This document shows, piece by piece, positions 7,408 to 12,206 of a stretch of 12,206 bases of DNA; position 1 is the stretch's first letter; every line of letters starts with the position of its first letter. The position numbers and the translations under genes were made by a program. Source of the stretch: CAZOLI01 sp964580675 (lineage in GTDB: Bacteria; Planctomycetota; MHYJ01; CAYXQY01); assembly GCA_964580675.1 (NCBI GenBank), contig CAZOLI010000059.1:1-12206 (forward strand), given 5' to 3'. The notes under the pieces are model-generated. The model was not told the origin of the DNA. It did not search any database and saw nothing but the letters and a program-made list of their open reading frames with translations.

Positions 7408-8433
7408 ATGAAAACAATATTCAAACGACAGGTTATTCTTCCTGTTGTTCTGCTTCTTCCGCTGCTTTCACCTGTTTTGGTTGCTCAGGACAAAAACAAA
7501 AAAGAACTTGAACGCGAGTACGAAAAACATTCGCGACGAGCCGCCCCTCAGGACAGGTTTCCCGTGTTTCACAATCCGGAGAAAGTTTCAGTAAAGAAAG
7601 CAGATGAATTTATGAAACCCAACGAATGGGTTATAGGGGTGACCATAAACGATGAGTCGGCGGCGTACCCCGTTCAAATCATGGGCGTTCACGAACTGGG
7701 AAATGACAAAGTTGGTGGAAAACCGATTACCGTTTGCTGGTGACCGCTCTGCCAGACGGCTGTGGTGCACAGCCGGAAGGTCGAAATAAATGGAAAGCAG
7801 CGGGTTCTTTCCTTCGGCCATGAAGGAGTGCTATATCGCCGGAGTTTCGTGATGTACGACAAGCAAACCGGTTCGAAGTGGAATCACTCCACGGGACTCT
7901 GTATGAAAGGGGATCTTGCCGGGAAACAGTTAAAGATGATGCCGACCCGGATGACGCTGTGGAAACACTGGAAAAAGAATTTTCCTGACTCGAAGGTATT
8001 AACCGGTCGGAAGCGAGGAGGCATGATGGGGACCTATCAGCGGAAGGAACTCTCCAGTTACGGCCTCTCGATCACCGACGGACTAAAATCCAGGTTATAC
8101 CCCTTCAAAATTCTCAAAAACAATCCGGTGATTAATGACGAATTTACGTCATCACAATACCTCGTGGTTTTTGATTCCGCGGACAAAATGGGGTTTGCCT
8201 TCAACAGGACACTGGACGGAACAACCTATTCATTTACCGCCGTGGACAGGAAACGGGATGGCGAACGTCTGATGAAGGACGAACAGACCGGAAGCCTCTG
8301 GAAACGAGCCGTGGGAAAATGTATCGAGGGAGAGTTGAAGGGAAAGCAGTTGTCCCCGGCCGTGGCGGTTCCCTGGTTAATCGATCGGTGGAAATCCATA
8401 TATCAGGACAACGGCAGTGTGTATTCGAAGTAG
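7408..8433 (+). CDS. Secreted DUF3179 protein, predicted selenoprotein (Sec at TGA 7741-7743)
   Basis: A 341-residue product if the in-frame TGA is read as selenocysteine (U112). A Sec signal peptide is visible: KR near the start, a hydrophobic stretch at about 9-25, and likely cleavage after VLVA. The DUF3179 core follows: WVIGV, AYPVQIMGVHELGND, VGGKPITVCWUPLC, LSFGHEGVLY, MYDKQTGSKW. The family has a CPLC motif (TYCPLC) where this protein has U112-P-L-C115, a UxxC redox-type motif. The frame is open on both sides of the TGA, and family similarity continues without a break for 229 residues to a TAG stop. Residues about 230-335 repeat the first unit in degenerate form (DKQTGSKW versus DEQTGSLW; AGKQL versus KGKQL) without the motif. 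The family's biochemical role is not established. A sequencing error or a nonsense-mutated pseudogene are the alternatives, but the TGA-for-Cys position and adjacent hairpin favour Sec. Confidence 0.85.
7741..7783 (+). promoter_or_regulatory. Bacterial SECIS-like element with the UGA selenocysteine codon
   Basis: Fourteen bases after the TGA lies GGCTGT (7758-7763), loop GGTGC (7764-7768), ACAGCC (7769-7774), a perfect 6-bp stem with five loop bases. The loop begins GG and contains GGU, as in the fdhF SECIS apical loop (AGGUCU). The basal GACC (7742-7745) pairs with GGTC (7779-7782), so the UGA lies at the foot of the structure. Distance from UGA to loop is 20 bases, within the usual range for bacterial SECIS elements. 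SelB recognition of this loop would deliver Sec-tRNA at the UGA. The pairing was found by eye. Confidence 0.75.
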
Positions 8434-8526
8434 CCCCGGCATTTTTTCGACATTCTGATCAAAACCATCTATCGCAGCCGTCCAGCCGGTGACGCTCTAC
8501 CGGAAACCACCATTATTCGGAGGGGT

Positions 8527-9435
8527 CTATTTGATGGATTTGATCTCCACGGGGACGGGTAAAGGATTTGATTCCAGAACCGTGGCAAGTACATCCGCCT
8601 TCGTCTTCGAAAACTTCCCGGCGATGCGGGCCACTCCTCCTCTTATGGGTTCCCTGATCTTCGGGACGCTGAGAATTTCTCCGTCCCTGATGATGGCGAT
8701 GGATCGGCCGACGTGTTTCTGGGTCAGTTCCGCGAATTTCCGGGTGCCACGGTCCGTCAGGCGAAGGTTCACGTGAAACACCCGGGAGCCAGGTCTTGAA
8801 CTGCTCCGGGCATCGCGAATGTCATTGTGGTCCAGATCCGGTTGTTTCTGGAGAAGAATCCACCGCGGGTTCTGCCCGAATCCGGCTCCGCGAAAATCCC
8901 TTTTTAATTTTTTCCACATCGTTCCTTCGGGATGACTGTCCGGGGGAGACGCATTGGTGTAGGCCTCCCTTGATGCTTCAAGGTACAACCCCATCTTCCC
9001 GCGGGTCGTAAGTATGTTTTTTAATTCCTTCATTTCGGATTTTTTCACTTCCGGAAGACGTATCCGAAGAAGGTTCGGGGGTTTTTTCTGAATCTGAAAC
9101 GCCACCCAACCGTGATTGGCCATTCGGACGGACAGGGTGTCGGCGACCCGTTCCAGGAGATCGGTCTGATCTTTTTTCTGTTCTTTGTTTACGTGAAGGG
9201 TGACCACCGTAACCGGCTCATTCTCCGCGGGGGGACTGGCTTCCTTCGAGGTCTTCAGTGGAGACCATTCCGGTGAGGCCTCTTCTTTTTTGGTCGATTG
9301 ACAGGCAAAAAGACCACACGTACATAACAGTGTCAGGAACATGAAGGAGATACGAATGAATCCATTGTTTCCGTCGTCTTTCCCGGTCATGGTAGGGGCC
9401 AAATCAATTCTCTTCTGGCGCCGTTTTGAAGTCAT
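8527..9435 (-). CDS. Lipoprotein with SecD-like periplasmic P1 region
   Basis: A 302-residue protein with a basic start, a hydrophobic segment (about 29-44) and lipobox LFAC with C45, so it is predicted to be a lipid-anchored envelope protein. Residues about 75-155 resemble the SecD P1 base (LLERVADTLSVRM..., NLLRIRLPEV, TTRGKMGLYLE). Residues about 218-300 resemble the SecD P1 head (NLRLTDRGTRKFAELT, HVGRSIAIIRDGE, SVPKIREPI, GGVARIAGKFS, NPLPVPVEI). It stops where SecD would enter its transmembrane bundle, so the translocase channel part is absent. It therefore cannot be a working SecD by itself; a role in export or folding is only inferred. An internal ATG (M16) is an alternative start; neither has a clear Shine-Dalgarno. 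It converges on the DUF3179 gene with 93 bp between them. Confidence 0.85.
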   Translation of the reverse strand: MTSKRRQKRIDLAPTMTGKDDGNNGFIRISFMFLTLLCTCGLFACQSTKKEEASPEWSPLKTSKEASPPAENEPVTVVTLHVNKEQKKDQTDLLERVADTLSVRMANHGWVAFQIQKKPPNLLRIRLPEVKKSEMKELKNILTTRGKMGLYLEASREAYTNASPPDSHPEGTMWKKLKRDFRGAGFGQNPRWILLQKQPDLDHNDIRDARSSSRPGSRVFHVNLRLTDRGTRKFAELTQKHVGRSIAIIRDGEILSVPKIREPIRGGVARIAGKFSKTKADVLATVLESNPLPVPVEIKSIK

Positions 9436-9474
9436 GATATTTTAAAATTATTCGGGTTCGATGGTCACATGGTC

Positions 9475-9497
9475 CAGTGGATAAATGGTATCCACTG
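9475..9497. repeat. Perfect 9-bp hairpin in the putative 5' leader of the SecD-like lipoprotein gene
   Basis: CAGTGGATA (9475-9483), five-base loop, TATCCACTG (9489-9497). It lies between the candidate promoter at 9518-9547 and the ATG at 9435, so it would form in the leader RNA or act as a DNA-binding dyad. No T run follows on the minus strand, which argues against a terminator. Confidence 0.6.
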
Positions 9498-9517
9498 CCG
9501 AAAAATTGGTACCGTCT

Positions 9518-9547
9518 ATTATGGATTCCGCTCCATTCAATTTTCAA
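9518..9547 (-). promoter_or_regulatory. Candidate sigma-70-type promoter for the SecD-like lipoprotein gene
   Basis: On the minus strand, TTGAAA (9547-9542), an 18-bp spacer and CATAAT (9523-9518) each match consensus at five of six positions. The predicted start near 9511 leaves a leader of about 75 bases that contains the 9475-9497 hairpin. Confidence 0.45.
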
Positions 9548-9608
9548 TGAATTAAACCCTGTTTTGTTCGTTGAATCGTTCCGGGGACCGGTTTGTCGAA
9601 ATGAGTCT

Positions 9609-9989
9609 TTACAGGAATCCTTTTATCCACCTTGAAACGTCCTGGAACAGGTAACGTCCGTACCATATTTTTGCGTACCCCCAGACCAGAACGGTTAACG
9701 CCCCGGCCGTTCCTAACATTATGCCCTGCCACCAGCTTCCGGCCACGTCCTTTGTTTTTTTTACGTACCATTTCGCGAAATCCCTCATGAGATCCTTGAG
9801 AAAGAGAAAGGACGGATACAGCACGAGAAGAATCAATCCCATTCGGATCAGCGTGTTTATGTACGGATTCCGCCTTGTGATATCGCTCACGAGAAGGTTG
9901 GTCAGATATTGCACAAGGAGTTCGGCCGAGAGGATGGCCAGGGCAAGGACAACAAATCGCGTAAATTTTCGTTTGTTACTGGAGCTCAT
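9609..9989 (-). CDS. Small three-helix membrane protein, unknown function
   Basis: A 126-residue protein starting MSSSNKRKF. Hydrophobic segments lie at about 11-34, 45-66 and 88-108, with basic stretches between them (KDLMRDFAKWYVKKTKD after the second) and a short basic C-terminus. I recognise no family. Helix spacing and charge suggest an integral inner-membrane protein. It is divergent from the gene at 10262 and lies about 170 bp upstream of the SecD-like lipoprotein gene on the same strand. That downstream gene appears to have its own promoter. No clear Shine-Dalgarno precedes the ATG. Another frame over 9544-9771 is open but reads as a basic low-quality shadow. Confidence 0.7.
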   Translation of the reverse strand: MSSSNKRKFTRFVVLALAILSAELLVQYLTNLLVSDITRRNPYINTLIRMGLILLVLYPSFLFLKDLMRDFAKWYVKKTKDVAGSWWQGIMLGTAGALTVLVWGYAKIWYGRYLFQDVSRWIKGFL

Positions 9990-10080
9990 GGATTTTCTGT
10001 TTGCTTACATTCTTGTTCGGTTTTGTTTCCTTATCTGGATAACCGTTTCTCGCCTTGCATTCAAATCTTGACTCGGACCA

Positions 10081-10102
10081 ACACATTTGACGATGAATGT
10101 GT
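10081..10102. repeat. 7-bp dyad in the divergent intergenic region
   Basis: ACACATT (10081-10087) and AATGTGT (10096-10102) form a perfect dyad with eight bases between. It sits in the 272-bp gap between two divergent membrane-protein genes, so it could be an operator serving either or both (inference). TTGACT at 10068-10073 is a possible -35, but no good -10 follows. Confidence 0.4.
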
Positions 10103-10261
10103 TTCGGCCGATTGGGGAGCGGAGGGAGCCGCTGGAGGCTTCGGCAAATTGTGCGACGTTGTTTCTGGTCCGGTGGCGCAGCGAAAACCGGATCAGGAGA
10201 TGACGGTTTCCAACTTGTATCGAAGGCACATGACTCAATTGATATATGGAAAATAAATCGG

Positions 10262-11041
10262 GTGGACCGAACTGAACTGAAGAAACGCATCACGATACGA
10301 ACCTGGGCGGACCGGATTCTCTCCACGGGAACACTCCTGCTCGGTCTCGTTCTTCTTTCCGGAGCCGTCCTGCTTTATTATCCGCTTTTGCTTTTCTCGG
10401 CCGGTATTTTTCTGTACGTGTTGCTGGGGATATGGGCCGTCCTCTTTTCCCGCAGCAAAGGGTACTCCGTGGTTCGGGGACTCCTCTGCTGGTTGACCAT
10501 CATCGGTGTTGTCCATCTGGTTCTGGCGTCGGATCGTACCTTCGATGAAGAGGAGGAAAACGTCGAGGAATCCTCCCCCGGGGAAGGGAAAGCAAAATCA
10601 CTCACCGTCCGTCGGCAATCCCTTACGCAGTATGTGCTGTACCGGGATGAGCAGGAGGTGGGGTTGTACCGGCATCCCATTACGTACGGGGGCCGGGCTC
10701 GCTCATTTCAGTCCGGGTGGACCTATCGTTTCCGAACAAATTACCTGGATGCGGATTACGTGATGACGAGAAAAGAGGACCGGATGATTAAGGCCCATGA
10801 AAGTGGCCCATATATTTCACTGGAAATATATGGCCTTTCCGGTTCATTTAAGTACGGGGACGTCAGGGGAGATCACCCGGAAAACGTTCCTCAGGGGTTG
10901 TTCTCCGGGGATGGACGTGAAGTCATTCTTCGGGAAGGGGAGCGAAAGGGTCTTATTGACGTGGAGGCGAACCGGGAATTTCCCCTTTACGTTTATTACT
11001 TTCTCGTTTCCCTCACGCACAGCCGCTGGTACACGTATTGA
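10262..11041 (+). CDS. Membrane protein with three N-terminal helices and a soluble tail, unknown function
   Basis: About 259 residues from a GTG at 10262. Hydrophobic segments lie at about 19-37, 38-60 and 69-88, followed by a very acidic patch (TFDEEEENVEE) and a roughly 165-residue soluble region rich in beta-type sequence, with several Tyr/Arg motifs (QYVLYRDEQEVGLYRHP, YISLEIYGLSGSFKYG). No family is recognised. The frame stays open upstream to 10097, but that extension is Arg/Gly/Ser-rich and unlike a real N-terminus. The exact start is uncertain because no strong ribosome site is visible near 10262. It ends in TGA and is separated from the next plus-strand gene by 384 bp. Confidence 0.65.
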   Translation: MDRTELKKRITIRTWADRILSTGTLLLGLVLLSGAVLLYYPLLLFSAGIFLYVLLGIWAVLFSRSKGYSVVRGLLCWLTIIGVVHLVLASDRTFDEEEENVEESSPGEGKAKSLTVRRQSLTQYVLYRDEQEVGLYRHPITYGGRARSFQSGWTYRFRTNYLDADYVMTRKEDRMIKAHESGPYISLEIYGLSGSFKYGDVRGDHPENVPQGLFSGDGREVILREGERKGLIDVEANREFPLYVYYFLVSLTHSRWYTY

Positions 11042-11052
11042 TGGAAGGAGAG

Positions 11053-11098
11053 GCATGGGAAAGGAGTAAAGAGTGGAGTTAGGCGTCAGGAGTAGTGG
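11053..11098 (-). repeat. Inverted relic of the ACTCCTC low-complexity repeat
   Basis: The reverse complement reads GACCACTACTCCTGACG...CTCCACTCTTTACTCC, which resembles the tract at 581-648 (GACCACTCCTCACTCCTTAC). It starts the 384-bp gene-free stretch 11042-11425, which also holds a dyad, a hairpin and a sigma-54 promoter. Confidence 0.45.
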
Positions 11099-11101
11099 TC
11101 A

Positions 11102-11129
11102 ATTTCATTGTATGAAAGACGCATGAAAT
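11102..11129. repeat. ATTTCAT/ATGAAAT dyad upstream of the sigma-54 promoter
   Basis: ATTTCAT (11102-11108) and ATGAAAT (11123-11129) form a perfect 7-bp dyad with 14 bases between. A third half-site, ATGAAAG, lies at 11112-11118. It is 40-67 bp upstream of the -24 box, so an activator-binding site is possible (inference). Confidence 0.35.
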
Positions 11130-11152
11130 CAGGGGGGGCGCCCTGCTTTATT
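11130..11152 (+). terminator. Weak terminator-like hairpin after the 10262 gene
   Basis: CAGGG, six-base G-rich loop, CCCTG (11130-11145) is followed by CTTTATT. The stem is only 5 bp and the T tract is broken, about 90 bases past the stop at 11041. It is the only terminator-like structure between the two genes. Confidence 0.3.
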
Positions 11153-11168
11153 ATGGAGACCGGCCAAT

Positions 11169-11184
11169 TGGCACGCTTCCTGCC
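11169..11184 (+). promoter_or_regulatory. Sigma-54 (-24/-12) promoter
   Basis: TGGCACG, four bases (CTTC), then CTGCC matches the TGGCACG-N4-TTGCA consensus. It has the invariant GG and GC separated by exactly ten bases. Transcription would start near 11195 and run into the lipoprotein gene at 11426 with a leader of about 230 bases. Such promoters need an NtrC-type activator, and one is encoded at 907-2301, though a direct link is not shown. Confidence 0.65.
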
Positions 11185-11414
11185 TGCGCGAAATGTTTTT
11201 GAGGGAAGGGTCCGAAAAAAACAGTTGAGAGATTGGGGCTACCTCCAGGTACCAAAATTTTAATGGCTGCTTCGTGTCGGTTCCCTGGTGTTTATCAGTA
11301 AAACGCATCGTTCTGTATGGACGTTCCCGACCGGGCAACGTCATGAATTTGGAACTTTTCATCGGGGAATTCGTCTATTAAAGTGAGGAGAGGGAATGCT
11401 CAGATTTATTACCG

Positions 11415-11422
11415 AAGGAGGT
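11415..11422 (+). promoter_or_regulatory. Shine-Dalgarno that decides the lipoprotein start
   Basis: AAGGAGGT lies just before the ATG at 11426. The alternative ATG at 11396 would place this sequence inside the coding region and add ten residues ahead of the signal peptide. Confidence 0.75.
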
Positions 11423-11425
11423 GCA

Positions 11426-12067
11426 ATGAAAACTAAACGAATCATTTCTATCGCGATATCAGCATTTATACTGATGGGGTTTGGCGCCTGTCAAAATGGT
11501 GGAGATACCTCTGGGGAAGGAAGTAAAACGGAGAAGCAGGAAGCAAAGAGTAATGAGGACCGCCCGGGAACAACAGGAACAGAGAAAAATAAGTCCAGAA
11601 ATACGCAGGATGACGAACCCGGTGTATTAAAATTTCACGTCGAAAAGTCACTTCCATTTTCCTTTGAAGGAGCTCTGTACAGGGAACGGACGGCAAAAGT
11701 TCGTCCTATCGGCAAACAGGGAGATGGAACCCTTAACGTGATTTTTACCGACGCGGACGAAGAGGAGTTGCCGGATTGGAAGCCCATTGATCAGGCCGTT
11801 TTTAAATCCGATGCCAGGAAGAAGCTGAAATCAATTTTAAGGACCTGGCACACCCTGTCACTGAATCGATATCCCCCCGTGATGATGGGCAAATTTTCCT
11901 ACAAGGGATCGGTCAAACTGAAATCGGGCGTGGTGTTTCACGTGGTTTACCAGCCCGGTGAGCCGGCCGCCCTGGTTTTTGAGAATGGTGACACCCTGTA
12001 CCTTGGACATTTTCGCCCCGCCGGTGAGCCGGCCAAAAAGAAGGGAATCCTTACCGTGGACCTTTAA
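11426..12067 (+). CDS. Lipoprotein of unknown function
   Basis: A 213-residue protein with a type II signal peptide: MKTKR, a hydrophobic run, and lipobox GFGAC with C22. A charged, low-complexity linker (about 23-65, rich in Glu, Lys, Ser, Thr and Asn) follows. A folded domain of about 145 residues contains FSFEGALYRERTAKVRP, WKPIDQAVFKSD, MMGKFSYKGSVKLKSG and GDTLYLGHFRP. I recognise no family. The composition fits a beta-rich envelope domain held away from the membrane by a flexible linker. It lies downstream of the sigma-54 promoter at 11169-11184, which suggests conditional expression. The next gene is convergent, so it appears to be monocistronic. Confidence 0.8.
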   Translation: MKTKRIISIAISAFILMGFGACQNGGDTSGEGSKTEKQEAKSNEDRPGTTGTEKNKSRNTQDDEPGVLKFHVEKSLPFSFEGALYRERTAKVRPIGKQGDGTLNVIFTDADEEELPDWKPIDQAVFKSDARKKLKSILRTWHTLSLNRYPPVMMGKFSYKGSVKLKSGVVFHVVYQPGEPAALVFENGDTLYLGHFRPAGEPAKKKGILTVDL

Positions 12068-12087
12068 GGGTAAGACAGGGGGGCAAC

Positions 12088-12103
12088 CGATTAATCGTTT
12101 TTT
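12088..12103 (+). terminator. Weak terminator-like palindrome plus T6
   Basis: The palindrome CGATTAATCG is followed directly by six T, 20 bases after the stop of the lipoprotein gene and just before the end of the convergent gene. The stem is short with almost no loop, so efficiency is doubtful. Confidence 0.3.
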
Positions 12104-12107
12104 GGCA

Positions 12108-12206
12108 TTACGGCAGTTGGAAACCAAGCAGGGAGACGTCGCCGGTCTCCCGATTTTCGTGTACGTAAATAATGGAAAAGTTCCAGTTGCCGTCCCACAC
12201 CAGCTT
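12108..12206 (-). CDS. 3' end of an unidentified gene running off the right edge
   Basis: On the minus strand the frame from the window edge reads 32 residues, beginning KLVWDGNWNFSIIYVHEN and ending LLGFQLP, then TAA at 12110-12108. The alternating aromatic and hydrophobic pattern suggests a beta-strand-rich secreted or envelope protein, but 32 residues are too few to identify it. The convergent layout with the lipoprotein gene makes a real gene end plausible. Confidence 0.5.
   Translation of the reverse strand, partial: KLVWDGNWNFSIIYVHENRETGDVSLLGFQLP

Noticed and set aside
7741..7743. TGA read as tryptophan or glycine by an alternative genetic code
   Set aside because: Other well-supported genes in the window end at TGA, and the aligned residue is a conserved Cys, which points to Sec rather than Trp or Gly.
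7762..8433. Second half of the DUF3179 gene as a separate gene starting at GTG 7762
   Set aside because: The GTG is inside the conserved domain just after the PLCQTA segment, has no ribosome site, and would lack a signal peptide.
8488..8508. CCGGT/ACCGG hairpin between the convergent DUF3179 and SecD-like genes as a terminator
   Set aside because: Five-bp stem with an eight-base loop and no T run on either strand.
10097..10261. N-terminal extension of the membrane protein gene to 10097
   Set aside because: Arg/Gly/Ser-rich translation overlapping a dyad in the divergent promoter region; the membrane-protein pattern only begins after 10262.

Overview
The window is about 12.2 kb of roughly 50% GC DNA from a Gram-negative-type bacterium. 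Evidence is two lipobox lipoproteins, a PBP2/RodA elongasome pair and a sigma-54 activator with a matching -24/-12 promoter. The phylum cannot be fixed from sequence alone. Several proteins are rich in Asp/Glu, which could hint at a saline habitat (inference). TGA is an ordinary stop codon here: the NtrC-type, PBP2 and 10262 genes all end in it.

Layout. Bases 1-780 hold no credible gene. They are packed with repeats: a 74-bp direct repeat, an inverted hairpin relative, a ~99-bp tandem duplication, two CTTTAT-tract/hairpin modules and a low-complexity ACTCCTC tract. Bases 907-2301 (+) encode an NtrC-family response regulator with GAFTGA. It converges on a minus-strand block at 7078-2581 that reads PBP2 (mrdA), RodA (mrdB, ATGA overlap), then cystathionine beta-synthase. 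Bases 7408-8433 (+) hold a secreted DUF3179 protein. Next come a minus-strand SecD-P1-like lipoprotein (9435-8527), a small membrane protein (9989-9609, -), a three-TM membrane protein with a soluble tail (10262-11041, +), a repeat relic, a sigma-54 promoter, an unknown lipoprotein (11426-12067, +), and the 3' end of one more minus-strand gene.

Main discovery candidate. The DUF3179 gene is interrupted by one in-frame TGA at 7741-7743. That codon sits exactly where the family has the first Cys of its CPLC motif (family TYCPLC, here CW-TGA-PLC). Coding continues in the same frame with full family similarity for another 229 residues. Immediately downstream is a bacterial-SECIS-like hairpin: a 6-bp perfect stem, GGUGC loop, and a basal stem that includes the UGA. 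The simplest reading is a secreted selenoprotein with a UxxC redox motif, in a family I do not know to have described selenocysteine members. The second half of the protein is a degenerate duplication of the first that has lost the motif.

Functional links. PBP2 and RodA form the transpeptidase/glycosyltransferase pair of lateral-wall synthesis. The NtrC-type regulator and the sigma-54 promoter at 11169-11184 fit each other in type, but a direct link is inference. No selA, selB, selC or selD is visible here, so the selenoprotein call predicts them elsewhere in the genome.
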